From assembly GCA_903899985.1 (NCBI GenBank), contig CAIULL010000286.1, forward strand, positions 1 to 47,220: 47,220 nt of DNA. Direction: 5' to 3'. The translations under genes were made by a program, and so were the position numbers. Numbering within the stretch: position 1 is the first letter of the stretch; each line of letters starts with the position of its first letter. This stretch comes from an uncultured Schlesneria sp. (GTDB taxonomy: Bacteria; Planctomycetota; Planctomycetia; Planctomycetales; Planctomycetaceae). The notes below the pieces were generated by a model. The model made no database searches and was not told where the DNA came from. It saw only the letters and a program-made list of their open reading frames with translations. Positions 17,301 to 26,389 of the stretch are shown one piece after another.

Positions 17301-19823
17301 ATGTCCGACATTTCGTCATCACCGTTCTGGTCACTCCCCTCTGAAAGATTGCTCGACGATCTGAAAACCTCGGAACTGGGGTTAACTCAGGCCGCTGCCG
17401 AAGAACGACTGGCCCAGACCCGACAATTGCGGGCTCATCGACGATCGACGTGGGCGCTGTTATTGGATCAGTTCAAGAACCCGATCATTCTGCTGTTATT
17501 CTGCTCGGCAATTTTGTCGTTCACAATTCTCGACGACAGTACAAACGCATGGATCATCATCTTCATTTTGCTGGCGAGTGGACTGCTTGGATTCTGGCAG
17601 GAACTGAGCGCCGCAGATGCCGTCGCCAAATTAATGGGGATGATCGAGACGAAGGCTACGGTCATTCGCGACGGAAAGGATCAGGAAATTCCCCTGGGAG
17701 CGATCGTACCGGGGGATGTCATCCGACTGAGTGCCGGACATATCATCCCGGGTGACTGTCGACTGCTCACGGCGCGCGACCTGTTCCTGAATGAGGCCGC
17801 TCTCACTGGGGAAAGTTTTCCGGCCGAAAAGATGGTCACCGTCCTCGCCGAGGAAACGCCACTCGGGAAACGAGCCAATTCGCTGTATCTCGGCACTCAC
17901 GTGATCAGCGGAATGGCGACGGCGGTCGTCGTGGGGACGGGCCGCGATACCGAATTTGGCAAGATCTCTGAGCGATTAGAACATAAGCCGCCTGAAACCG
18001 GCTTCGAACGAGGGCTGAGTCATTTCGGGCAACTGCTTATCAAGATCGTCGTGGTGATCACTGTCGTTTTGTTTGCCGTCAAAGTTGGCTGGCAACATCA
18101 ACCCGTGGCAGAATCGTTGATCATTACCCTGGCTCTGGCAGTCGGCATGACCCCACAGTTGCTGCCGGCCATTACCAGCGTTGTCCTGTCGGCTGGTGCC
18201 AAGGCGATGGCCAAACACAAGGTGATCGTTAAACAATTGCTTTCAATCGAGAACCTGGGTGGCATGACGATCCTGTGTTCGGACAAGACAGGGACACTGA
18301 CGGAAGGTCTGATCAAACTGCAGGACACATTGAACGTATCCGGATTGCCAAGCGATCGTGTCGCGCGATTTGCTTATTTCAACGCCCTGTTTCAAACGGG
18401 GTTCAACAACCCGATCGATCAGGCGATACTGGACCGGGACAGGTTTGACGCGACCGGCATCGAAAAGCTGGACGAAATTCCCTACGACTTCATTCGCAAA
18501 CGGCTGAGCGTACGGATTTCGATCGAAGGACAGAAGTTGCTTGTCACCAAGGGGGCACTGGCCAATGTCCTTGAAGTCTGTTCGCATGCGGAAACGGCAA
18601 CCGGCCAACTCGTTGACCTGGAAACTCAGAAGTCATCGATCGAACGCCAGTTCACGGAAATGAGCAACGAAGGATTGCGCGTCCTGGGATTAGCCATCCG
18701 ATCGGATAACGTGGCACACGTCAGCAAATCGGACGAGCATGGCATGACGTTCCTGGGGTTCCTCGTCTTTTCTGATCCCCCCAAGGCCGACGCTCGCGAA
18801 ACGTTAGAACAACTGCGGCAACTCGGTGTCGGCTTGAAGATCATCACCGGCGACAACCGTGCTGTGGCGGCAACGATCAGCCGACGGGTCGGGATCGATT
18901 CGCCCGCGATCGTGACTGGCACTGATTTGAGAACTCTCACCAACGAGACTCTGTACGAGCGCGTCCTGGAAGCCGATGTGTTCGCCGAGATTGAACCGAA
19001 TCAGAAAGAACAGATTATCCGTGCGCTTCAACATTCTGGCGCGGTGGTCGGATACATGGGCGATGGCATCAACGATGCTTCGGCTCTTCACGCGGCCGAC
19101 GTCGGGATCTCAGTCTCCACCGCCGTTGATGTTGCTCGCGAAGCAGCCCAGGTGGTCCTGCTCGAACAGGATCTGGGAGTTCTGGTGAAGGGCGTACGCG
19201 AGGGGCGACGGACGTTCTCGAATACACTCAAATATGTTTTCTTCGCGATTGCCGCCAACTTCGGGTACATGTTCAGCCTGGCGGTCGCGTCGTTGTTTCT
19301 GTCCTTCGAACCGTTGCTTGCGTCGCAGATCTTGCTTGTCAATCTGCTGGCCGATTTCCCGGCGATGGCCCTGGCGACTGACAGTGTTGATCCGGAACAG
19401 ATTGAACGTCCCAGACGCTGGGATGTGGGCTACATTCTGCGGTTTATGATGTCGTTTGGCTTAGCGAGCTCGCTGTTCGACTTCATCACGTTCGGCGCGA
19501 TTCTCCTGGTATTCGGTGGTGAGAATCACGAACTGTTTCGCACCGGCTGGTTCATCGAATCGACTTTGAGCGGACTCATGATCCTGTTGGTCGTGCGGAC
19601 ACAACGACCGTTTTTCCGCAGTCGACCGGGAACCCTGTTCCTGGTGGCCTCGTCCGCGATCGCGATTCTGGTCCTGACGCTCCCGTTTACGCCGCTCGCA
19701 AGTCCCCTGGGGTTAGTCGCCCCACCTCTGAAACTGCTCGGGATCATCCTGATCATCACCCTGCTTTACGGGATCGGGATGGAAGTCATCAAGTCCGTGT
19801 TTTATCGCTGCTTCGGCAAGTAG
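17301..19823 (+). CDS. mgtA: P-type ATPase, magnesium-importing (MgtA/type IIIB) family
   Basis: An 840-residue inner-membrane P-type ATPase. Motifs seen are the actuator loop TGES, the phosphorylation site DKTGTLTEG with Asp328, and the hinge GDGINDASAL near residue 587. The helix-4 segment is MTPQLLPAITSVVLSAG; TP-x-LLP here is typical of type IIIB Mg2+ pumps rather than the PEGL/PAAL forms of Ca2+ or heavy-metal pumps. No N-terminal metal-binding CxxC domain is present. I chose ATG 17301, which has AGGAG at good spacing; a TTG at 17265 would add 12 residues. The gene is 273 bases after the ECF sigma gene and 91 bases before the SPFH gene, all on one strand. No Mg2+ riboswitch was recognised in the leader. 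Transport of another divalent ion is not excluded. Confidence 0.92.
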   Translation: MSDISSSPFWSLPSERLLDDLKTSELGLTQAAAEERLAQTRQLRAHRRSTWALLLDQFKNPIILLLFCSAILSFTILDDSTNAWIIIFILLASGLLGFWQELSAADAVAKLMGMIETKATVIRDGKDQEIPLGAIVPGDVIRLSAGHIIPGDCRLLTARDLFLNEAALTGESFPAEKMVTVLAEETPLGKRANSLYLGTHVISGMATAVVVGTGRDTEFGKISERLEHKPPETGFERGLSHFGQLLIKIVVVITVVLFAVKVGWQHQPVAESLIITLALAVGMTPQLLPAITSVVLSAGAKAMAKHKVIVKQLLSIENLGGMTILCSDKTGTLTEGLIKLQDTLNVSGLPSDRVARFAYFNALFQTGFNNPIDQAILDRDRFDATGIEKLDEIPYDFIRKRLSVRISIEGQKLLVTKGALANVLEVCSHAETATGQLVDLETQKSSIERQFTEMSNEGLRVLGLAIRSDNVAHVSKSDEHGMTFLGFLVFSDPPKADARETLEQLRQLGVGLKIITGDNRAVAATISRRVGIDSPAIVTGTDLRTLTNETLYERVLEADVFAEIEPNQKEQIIRALQHSGAVVGYMGDGINDASALHAADVGISVSTAVDVAREAAQVVLLEQDLGVLVKGVREGRRTFSNTLKYVFFAIAANFGYMFSLAVASLFLSFEPLLASQILLVNLLADFPAMALATDSVDPEQIERPRRWDVGYILRFMMSFGLASSLFDFITFGAILLVFGGENHELFRTGWFIESTLSGLMILLVVRTQRPFFRSRPGTLFLVASSAIAILVLTLPFTPLASPLGLVAPPLKLLGIILIITLLYGIGMEVIKSVFYRCFGK

Positions 19824-19914
19824 CAGCAAGGTTCCAAGATGAGACTCATATGCAGTTGCAATTGATGGTGATCGCAGTTCTGGGATTTTCACGCGTTCTT
19901 AGAAAGTTTGCATC

Positions 19915-21864
19915 ATGGTTATCTCCCTCATGTTTGCGGCAGTTTTTATTGGAACCATTGTTTTTCTAATTTGGCTGTGTGTCAGATATATTCCCAACGA
20001 CAAGATTGGCATCGTCGAGAAACTCTGGTCTGCGAAGGGGTCACTGTCCGATGGCGAAATCGTGGCCCTGAAAGGTGAAGCTGGTTTTCAACCGAAGGTT
20101 CTTCGCGGCGGTCTCCATTTCGGTTATTGGAGGTGGCAATACGCCGTTCATAAACGCCCTTTAATTACCGTGAAACAAGGTAAGTTGGGCTACATCTTTT
20201 CTCGCGCCGGCGAAGCTCTCGGCCCCAGTCAAACTCTTGGACGGGTGGTGGATTGTAATCATTACCAGGATGTCGAAGCATTCTTGAGACAAGGACAAAA
20301 GGGACGGCAGCGAGCCGTCCTTCGTGAAGGAGTCTATGCCATCAATGTTGCCGTGTTCAGCGTCATTACTGACGATGGTGTGTTTTCGACCGAGAACGAC
20401 AGCAATCTTAAGGAATGGCACCAGCAGCTTTCGTCACTGCAAGGATTTGATCCAATCGTGATCGGCAGTTCGTCGGAAGCCCACGTTGACGATATTGGAA
20501 TTGTCACAGCGCACGATGGACCGTCTCTGGATCAGGGAGAAATCATTGCCCCGCCCGTTGGCAACGACCCGACGCAAGGTGACTACCACAACAATTTTCA
20601 GGACATTGAAGCATTTCTGCGGGCGGGAGGGCGACGCGGAAAACAATACGCGACCTTGCTGGATGGAACCTATTTTATCAATCGCTGGTTTGCCCAGATC
20701 GAGCACATCCCGAAGGAAGTTGTCGCCATCGGTGAAGTCGGGGTTGTCGTGAGCTACTACGGTAAACAGGGGAATGACACTTCCGGCAAAACGTTCCGAC
20801 ACGGCGAACGAGTACATCAGGGTGAGCGAGGCGTGTGGGAAACCACGCTCGGCCCAGGCAAATATCCATTCAATACCTATGCTGGTAAAATCATCCGCGT
20901 GCCGACCACGAACTTCGTGTTGCATTGGATTACGGGGAAATCGGAAGGCCACAAGTACGACGAGAATCTGCAGTCGATCGACCTGATTACTCAGGACGCA
21001 TTCGAACCAATTTTGCCGTTGTCGGTGGTGGTCCATATTGACTATCAGAAAGCTCCGAACGTGATTCAACGATTTGGCGACGTAAAGAAGCTCATTACGC
21101 AAACCATCGATCCGATGCTCAGCGCCTATTTCCGAGATGTCGCCCACAAGAAAACGATGTTGGAACTGGTCCATAGTCGGGACGTCATTCAACAGCAGGC
21201 GCGTCAGGAACTGCGGGACAAGTTCGAACAGTTCGACATTGAATGCGTCGACGTTCTGATTGGAAAACCGGAGTCGGAAGACGCGGACGACGGAAAGATT
21301 GAAAACTTGCTCGAACAGCTTCGTCTTCGACAGTTGTCGTTGGAACAGATTGAAACGTATGGCAAGCAGGAGGCCGCAGCAGCCAAGCGACAAACTTTGA
21401 ACGATGCAAACGCGAAGTCGGAAATGCAGGAAGCATTGACTCACAGTGCCATCCAGATCAGCATCCAAACGAATGAGGCCGAGGCACAACTGGCACGAGC
21501 CAGGAAAGACGCGGAGCGTCGAGTCGTGACAGCCAAGGCGGAAAGTGAAAGCATTTCGCTGGAAGGGCGAGGGCAATCCGACCGTGTCAGTCTCGTAGGA
21601 AAAGCCGAAGCCGACGTTCTGCGAAAGAAGGTCGAATCCTTCGGAGATTCACGACTCTACGCCATCAGTCTGGTCGCCGATGCCATGTCACATAGTGAGC
21701 AGCCGCTCGTTCCCGAGACGATGTTCTCGTCGGGAAGCGACGGCCAAATGGGAATGCTGGGGACGCTGATGACGATGCTGGTTGCGGAAAAGGCAGGCGT
21801 CAAGATCCCTCAGCACCACGGCGACCCGCTGGAAAGTGACGAGACCGGAATCACGATCGAGTAA
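19915..21864 (+). CDS. SPFH/Band 7 (flotillin-like) membrane protein with an internal duplication
   Basis: A 649-residue protein anchored by one N-terminal helix (about residues 3-24), followed by an SPFH/Band 7 region and a long coiled coil with Ala/Glu/Gln-rich heptads (about 450-570). It ends in a hydrophobic MLGTLMTMLVAEKAGV segment. Flotillin-type proteins form large oligomeric membrane scaffolds. The N-terminal half carries two copies of a motif: NHYQDVEAFLRQGQKGRQ with EGVYAIN from about residue 115, and NNFQDIEAFLRAGGRRGKQ with DGTYFIN from about residue 226. Start ATG 19915 has only a weak site. It is sandwiched between the Mg2+ ATPase and the receptor kinase, with only 35 bases to the latter, so it probably shares a transcript. 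A scaffold for one or both neighbours is inferred. Confidence 0.88.
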   Translation: MVISLMFAAVFIGTIVFLIWLCVRYIPNDKIGIVEKLWSAKGSLSDGEIVALKGEAGFQPKVLRGGLHFGYWRWQYAVHKRPLITVKQGKLGYIFSRAGEALGPSQTLGRVVDCNHYQDVEAFLRQGQKGRQRAVLREGVYAINVAVFSVITDDGVFSTENDSNLKEWHQQLSSLQGFDPIVIGSSSEAHVDDIGIVTAHDGPSLDQGEIIAPPVGNDPTQGDYHNNFQDIEAFLRAGGRRGKQYATLLDGTYFINRWFAQIEHIPKEVVAIGEVGVVVSYYGKQGNDTSGKTFRHGERVHQGERGVWETTLGPGKYPFNTYAGKIIRVPTTNFVLHWITGKSEGHKYDENLQSIDLITQDAFEPILPLSVVVHIDYQKAPNVIQRFGDVKKLITQTIDPMLSAYFRDVAHKKTMLELVHSRDVIQQQARQELRDKFEQFDIECVDVLIGKPESEDADDGKIENLLEQLRLRQLSLEQIETYGKQEAAAAKRQTLNDANAKSEMQEALTHSAIQISIQTNEAEAQLARARKDAERRVVTAKAESESISLEGRGQSDRVSLVGKAEADVLRKKVESFGDSRLYAISLVADAMSHSEQPLVPETMFSSGSDGQMGMLGTLMTMLVAEKAGVKIPQHHGDPLESDETGITIE

Positions 21865-21899
21865 CTCGAACGATAGATAACCAATCCCAGGAGTTCCAC

Positions 21900-24800
21900 A
21901 TGGCTGAAGAGAGCAGGTGTCCGAATTGTGGAAAACAGCTACCTGTCGATGCTCCAGTCGGAATCTGTCCGCAATGCCTCTTTTGTGTGGCGTTTGACGT
22001 TTCGCAAGCCGAAGACGTGAATCCAGATGACGATCCGACAGTGTCTTGTGTCATGGGATCGTTATCTGATGCGACGACGCTTGACCCGATAGACCGTCAG
22101 AACGTTGATTCTGTGAACCTTCCGGCAAAGTCCAGCAAGGTCCGATACTTCGGCCATTATGAATTACTTCAGGAAATTGATCGCGGTGGAATGGGAATTG
22201 TTTACAAGGCCCGGCAGGTCAATCTCAATCGGGAGGTTGCCTTGAAGATGATTCTGACTGGGCAACAGGCAGGTCAGAATGAAATCAAGCGATTTTATAC
22301 GGAGGCGGAAGCGGCGGCGCAACTCGACCATCCAGGGATTGTGCCGATCTTTGAGGTTGGTGAGCATGAAGGTCAGCATTTTTTCACCATGCGGTTCGTG
22401 GAAGGACAAAGCCTGGCGGCTCGCGTTGCTCGAGGACCGCTGCCTCCACGCGAAGCCGCGCAGCTCGTACATGACGTTGCCCTGGCGGTTCAGTATGCAC
22501 ACGAACACGGGGTGATCCACCGGGATCTTAAGCCTGGTAATATTCTGTTGAACCTTCACGGAAAGCCACAAATCACTGACTTTGGTCTCGCAAAGCTGAC
22601 AAAAAATGGGTCAGATTTGACCGGGTCAGGCCAGATCCTGGGGACACCCAGTTATATGCCGCCCGAGCAGGCAGGAAGTAAAGTCGGCGAGATCGGACCG
22701 CATTCGGACGTCTATTCTTTGGGCGCCATATTGTACTGTCTGTTAACCGGTCGGCCGCCGTTTCATGCTGCCACTCCGGTTGACACGCTCATGCAGGTAC
22801 TCAATCACGATCCGGCTCCGCTCCGGCAACTCAATCTGCATGTACCACGCGATCTTGAGACGATCGCGCTCAAATGCCTGGAAAAGGAACCTGATCAGCG
22901 TTATGTCTCTGCGAATGCGCTCGCCGAAGATCTTCAGCGCTGGATGCGTGGAGTGCCGATCAAGGCGCGTCGCAACACGGTCTGGGAATGGGGTGCGAAA
23001 TGGGCCAGGCGTAACCCGACTTCCGTGATCAGCATCGCGGCAGGTCTGCTGTTGTTGGTCGTTGGATCCTATGCCGGTTTCGTCATTCGTGAAGGAGTCA
23101 TCGAAAATCATAATGAAACGCGCGCCATCGGTCTGGTAAAATCCGTTGTGTCAGCGGATATTGATCAAGTAATGCCGACGATCCCCGAACTGTCAGAGTT
23201 TCGAAAATGGGCCGACCCTCGATTGCGTCATGAATTTGAAGTCGCAGCAGAGAATTCTCGTCAAAAGCTGAATGCAAGTCTGGCGCTCCTGCCCGTCGAT
23301 GACACACAAGTTGCTTATCTTAAAGGGCGGCTGCTCGACGCGAGTTCGGCGGAAATAGGGGTCATCCGTGACGCTGTTGAGCCTCACAAGCAGTCTCTAC
23401 TGGCCGAGTTGTGGAAGGTTGCGGAAACACCAGAAAAGGACCGGCAATCACAACGGCTTCGCGCTGCGGCGGCGCTGGCGAAATACGATTCCACGAACCG
23501 CAGATGGACGCAGATCCAGGAAGACGTGGGAAACGATCTCGTGGCCGTCCCCGCAGTTCATGTGTCGTCCTGGATGGATGTACTGCTCCCGGTCAGTGAA
23601 AAATTGATCCGGCCCTTGCAAGATGTCTATCGTGACACTCGTCGCCGCGAAACGGAGCGATCGCTGGCGACGGACATTCTCACAGTCTATGCGGCCGATC
23701 AGCCGGACGTGTTGGTCGATCTTCTGGCCAATGCCGAGCCGTTTCAGTTTCAGAAGATTTACGACATGCTCATACAGCACCGAGACCGATGCCTCGCACT
23801 TGGAAAAGCCGAACTGGAAAAGCAATTGAACGAAGATGCGAGCGAAGACGAAAAAGAGGCGCTGGGACATCGGAAAGCAAACGTTGCAATCGCCCTCTTG
23901 AAACTTGGCGAGGCAGAACAAATCTGGGGCTTGCTTAAACACAGCCCCGATCCTCGGGCTCGCAGCAACTTCATCCATTGGCTGAGTCCATTGAATGGGG
24001 ATCCCCAAGTATTGATTCGTCGACTCCTCGAGAACGACAAAAAGGACGACAAGACAATTCGAATTGCATTGCTGTTGACCCTGGGGGAATTCAGCGAGTC
24101 ACAACTTCCAGGTGTCGAGCGGGCTCGTTTGTTCGAAACGATAAAAGACATCTACAAGTTTGATCCGGATGCGGGATTACACGCCGCAGCAGAATGGCTG
24201 TTAATACAATGGAAGGAGGACCAGTCGATTCAGATCATGAAGGATCAATTGAGTGTGAACGAACAGCAGCTTCGGTCACAGATGCTGAAGGATGAACGGC
24301 AGTGGTACATCAATAAACAGGGACAGACATTTGTGATTTTGAACGCGGATGAGTTTCAGATGGGGTCACCTCTTAGCGAATCTGATCGCGTCTCTAACGA
24401 AACACCACATCGGCAGCGAATTGGCCGCAAATTGGCGATCGCCTCGAAAGAATTGACCAAGGGAGAATACCGCCGATTTCTGGAAGCGAATTCGAATGCG
24501 GTACGCATCGACATCGAACAATTCAGCAAAACGAATGACTCGCCACAAGTCGATTTGAGCTGGTACGATGCTGCACGGTACTGCAATTGGCTGAGCCAAA
24601 CCGAAGGTCTACCCGAGAACCAATGGTGCTATGAACGGAACGCGGCAAGTGAGTACGCCGAAGGGATGCGCGCGGCACCCGATTTTTTAGAGCGGACGGG
24701 CTACCGACTGCCGACAGAGGCAGAGTGGGAGTTTGCCTGTCGTGCTGGGGCAGTCACAAGTCGCTACTACGGCGAGAGCGATGACTTGCTGTTCAAATAC

Positions 24801-25133
24801 GCGTGGTTTGCCCGGAATTCTCCCAAACAATTTGCTCAACCAACGGGCTTACTCAAGCCTAATGATTTTGGTTTGTTTGATACGTTAGGAAACGTCAGCG
24901 AGTGGTGTCACGACGCGTTTGGCGAATATCACGTCAATTCGTCGGGCGAAGCGACCGCAGATGTTCGAGACACCAAAGCAGTCCAAAAAGACATCCACCG
25001 TGTTTTGCGCGGAGGATCCTACATCCTTCCTGAGTCAAGCATCCGCTCTGCATATCGCTTTAACTACCAGCCGGAAATGGTAGACACAGATTTCGGGTTT
25101 CGTCCCGTTCGAACCTGCCCGTCCCCCCGTTAA
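21900..25133 (+). CDS. Transmembrane Ser/Thr protein kinase with zinc ribbon and SUMF1/FGE-like domain
   Basis: A 1077-residue receptor-like Hanks kinase. Order of parts: an N-terminal zinc ribbon CPNCGKQLPVDAPVGICPQC (residues 7-26); a kinase domain at about 85-350 with RGGMG nucleotide loop, HRDLKPGN at 207 and DFGLAK at 227; and a membrane helix at about 375-398. A helical, repeat-like extracytoplasmic region (about 400-800) is followed by a SUMF1/FGE-sulfatase-like module (about 807-1070) with MGSPLSESDR, LPTEAEWEFACRAG, GNVSEWCHDAFG and RVLRGGSY. The region after GGSY lacks the paired cysteines of formylglycine-generating enzyme, so it is probably a ligand-binding module. The start has AGGAG eight bases upstream. 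It lies 35 bases after the SPFH gene and near an ECF sigma of the type that pairs with such kinases. Phosphorylation of that sigma is inferred. Confidence 0.95.
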   Translation: MAEESRCPNCGKQLPVDAPVGICPQCLFCVAFDVSQAEDVNPDDDPTVSCVMGSLSDATTLDPIDRQNVDSVNLPAKSSKVRYFGHYELLQEIDRGGMGIVYKARQVNLNREVALKMILTGQQAGQNEIKRFYTEAEAAAQLDHPGIVPIFEVGEHEGQHFFTMRFVEGQSLAARVARGPLPPREAAQLVHDVALAVQYAHEHGVIHRDLKPGNILLNLHGKPQITDFGLAKLTKNGSDLTGSGQILGTPSYMPPEQAGSKVGEIGPHSDVYSLGAILYCLLTGRPPFHAATPVDTLMQVLNHDPAPLRQLNLHVPRDLETIALKCLEKEPDQRYVSANALAEDLQRWMRGVPIKARRNTVWEWGAKWARRNPTSVISIAAGLLLLVVGSYAGFVIREGVIENHNETRAIGLVKSVVSADIDQVMPTIPELSEFRKWADPRLRHEFEVAAENSRQKLNASLALLPVDDTQVAYLKGRLLDASSAEIGVIRDAVEPHKQSLLAELWKVAETPEKDRQSQRLRAAAALAKYDSTNRRWTQIQEDVGNDLVAVPAVHVSSWMDVLLPVSEKLIRPLQDVYRDTRRRETERSLATDILTVYAADQPDVLVDLLANAEPFQFQKIYDMLIQHRDRCLALGKAELEKQLNEDASEDEKEALGHRKANVAIALLKLGEAEQIWGLLKHSPDPRARSNFIHWLSPLNGDPQVLIRRLLENDKKDDKTIRIALLLTLGEFSESQLPGVERARLFETIKDIYKFDPDAGLHAAAEWLLIQWKEDQSIQIMKDQLSVNEQQLRSQMLKDERQWYINKQGQTFVILNADEFQMGSPLSESDRVSNETPHRQRIGRKLAIASKELTKGEYRRFLEANSNAVRIDIEQFSKTNDSPQVDLSWYDAARYCNWLSQTEGLPENQWCYERNAASEYAEGMRAAPDFLERTGYRLPTEAEWEFACRAGAVTSRYYGESDDLLFKYAWFARNSPKQFAQPTGLLKPNDFGLFDTLGNVSEWCHDAFGEYHVNSSGEATADVRDTKAVQKDIHRVLRGGSYILPESSIRSAYRFNYQPEMVDTDFGFRPVRTCPSPR

Positions 25134-25143
25134 TTTGTTTACC

Positions 25144-25509
25144 TTATTCGCCAGTCATAGGTCCTTCTGCAATCGAGTTCACGATGCTGCAGGATTCGGG
25201 TTCTGGTTCTCCTTCCTTGAGGTCGCGATCGTTGCCGTTGTGTTCACGGACCTCCAGTGGGAGTTTCTGTGCGGGGAGGGCGTCGATGATTCGACCGGCA
25301 AACGTGCCTGGTTCGTCGCTACCAATGGCAAGCTCAAACGGAACATGGAATCCGTGCGCGTTACCTGAGCCGAGTTGACCTGCTGTTGCTCCGGCGATCC
25401 ATTGTTCTCCCCACGGTTCGACAAAGGCGCTGCGCATATTGACGGCGGCCACTGTGTGATCATTGACGGCGAAATCCTTTGGTTTGGGCATGAAATGTGA
25501 TGCCTTCAT
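25144..25509 (-). CDS. Hypothetical 121-residue protein
   Basis: I do not recognise this family. The frame has a natural, non-repetitive composition: MKASHFMPKPKDFAVNDHTV, then GEQWIAGATAGQLGSGNAHG, FELAIGSDEPGTFAGR and an acidic C-terminus (REHNGNDRDLKEGEPEPES). No signal peptide or membrane helix is visible. The ATG at 25509 has AGGA seven bases upstream, better than the TTG at 25545. It is convergent with the receptor kinase, with only ten bases between stop codons, a packing that favours a real gene. Competing frames on both strands look less protein-like. A tail- or structural-protein-like beta fold is possible but unsupported. Confidence 0.5.
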   Translation of the reverse strand: MKASHFMPKPKDFAVNDHTVAAVNMRSAFVEPWGEQWIAGATAGQLGSGNAHGFHVPFELAIGSDEPGTFAGRIIDALPAQKLPLEVREHNGNDRDLKEGEPEPESCSIVNSIAEGPMTGE

Positions 25510-25805
25510 TTCGAATCCTGAAGCGGAAATCGAAGCGTCGCTCAATCAACAGCCGCTCTACAACGAATCAACCGGTTGTCACGGAAAACGGGATTTGAGC
25601 ATGTGTCATCCAGACGTGAAGAAAGTATCTTGAGTTTTCCATTAACACGATAAAATAATGTTTTTAGTGTGATGTCGGTTGTTGTGTTGTGGTCGGCAGG
25701 GGTGTCGTTGTCGTTCAGATTCGAGCTTAAGCGGTGAGGGGGTGGGCTTGAATCAATAGAGAGCCGCTGCAAGCGGTTTGCGAGGAGCTATCGCTCCATG
25801 CACCT

Positions 25806-25842
25806 GAGGAACTTTGCCACAATCTCCGGCGTCAAGTTCCTC
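25806..25842. other. 9-bp inverted repeat with 19-base loop
   Basis: GAGGAACTT and AAGTTCCTC are perfect complements. On the plus strand the stem is followed by an A-rich run rather than T residues, and on the minus strand the T-run precedes the stem, so it is not an intrinsic terminator on either strand. An operator or a structured RNA are both possible. Confidence 0.35.
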
Positions 25843-26030
25843 AAAAGTTGAAAAAAAGAATAATCCGGAGCGATCGCGACCGGCTCACCGGGGAGGAATC
25901 ATGGGATTCGAATTTGATCGAACTGCGTCGAACTCGATTGAACTTTGACACCAAATTTCGCGACGGCGGGATGATTGTGGACAGGAGGAGAAGATTATTT
26001 GAACAGATGGGAATTCATTCAGAAAGACTT

Positions 26031-26128
26031 TAACCACGGATTGCACCGATGGGCGGGGATTATAGAAGAACGGAATTGTTGTTCGTTTTTTTTGTTTTTA
26101 TCAGTGCCCATCCGCATTATTCGTGGTG
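26031..26128. repeat. Intergenic inverted-repeat element bounded by ACCACG-type ends
   Basis: The left end ACCACGGATTGCACCGATG and the complement of the right end (ACCACGAATAATGCGGATG) agree at most positions over 22 bases. They flank about 50 bases that include T-rich sequence. Elements with TCCGTGG-type ends and internal CCGATG/CATCCG words are, from memory, common between genes in planctomycetes. It has no coding capacity, so it is treated as a REP/MITE-like repeat. Confidence 0.55.
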
Positions 26129-26389
26129 AAAAGAGCTTTTGTACTCTGGTGTTACTTGCTGACGCATTTGGATCGCCAGTGAATTTTCCCTCACACTTTC
26201 AAAACCCATCTTGACGGAGTTGGCAGGTCGCTTTACGATCGCCAAGCCGATAGTTCATCTGCGTTATTGTTCGGTAACGTGTGGGATTATTGTCTTCCCT
26301 TCGTCCGTTGATTGCCAAGAGACTCGACAAGCCTCTGCTCAACATGATCAACTTACGCAGGTCGGGCGGGTCAACAGGATGTGACCAAG

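Larger units (their letters stand above)
25510..26389. other. 880-base intergenic region upstream of ispE
   Basis: No convincing coding frame. It holds a small hairpin cluster at about 25761-25796 (CCGCT/AGCGG and GGAG/CTCC stems), a 9-bp inverted repeat at 25806-25842, and a dispersed-type repeat at 26031-26128. Base composition around 25620-25680 is distinctly AT-rich, so a promoter could lie there. The ispE promoter must lie in the last 260 bases but is not evident. Confidence 0.6.

Noticed and set aside
20434-21576. 380-residue minus-strand ORF opposite the SPFH gene
   Set aside because: Antisense shadow of a recognisable coding gene, with no family resemblance of its own.
25806-25842. 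Intrinsic terminator at the GAGGAACTT/AAGTTCCTC hairpin
   Set aside because: The T-run is on the wrong side of the stem for either strand and no gene ends there.
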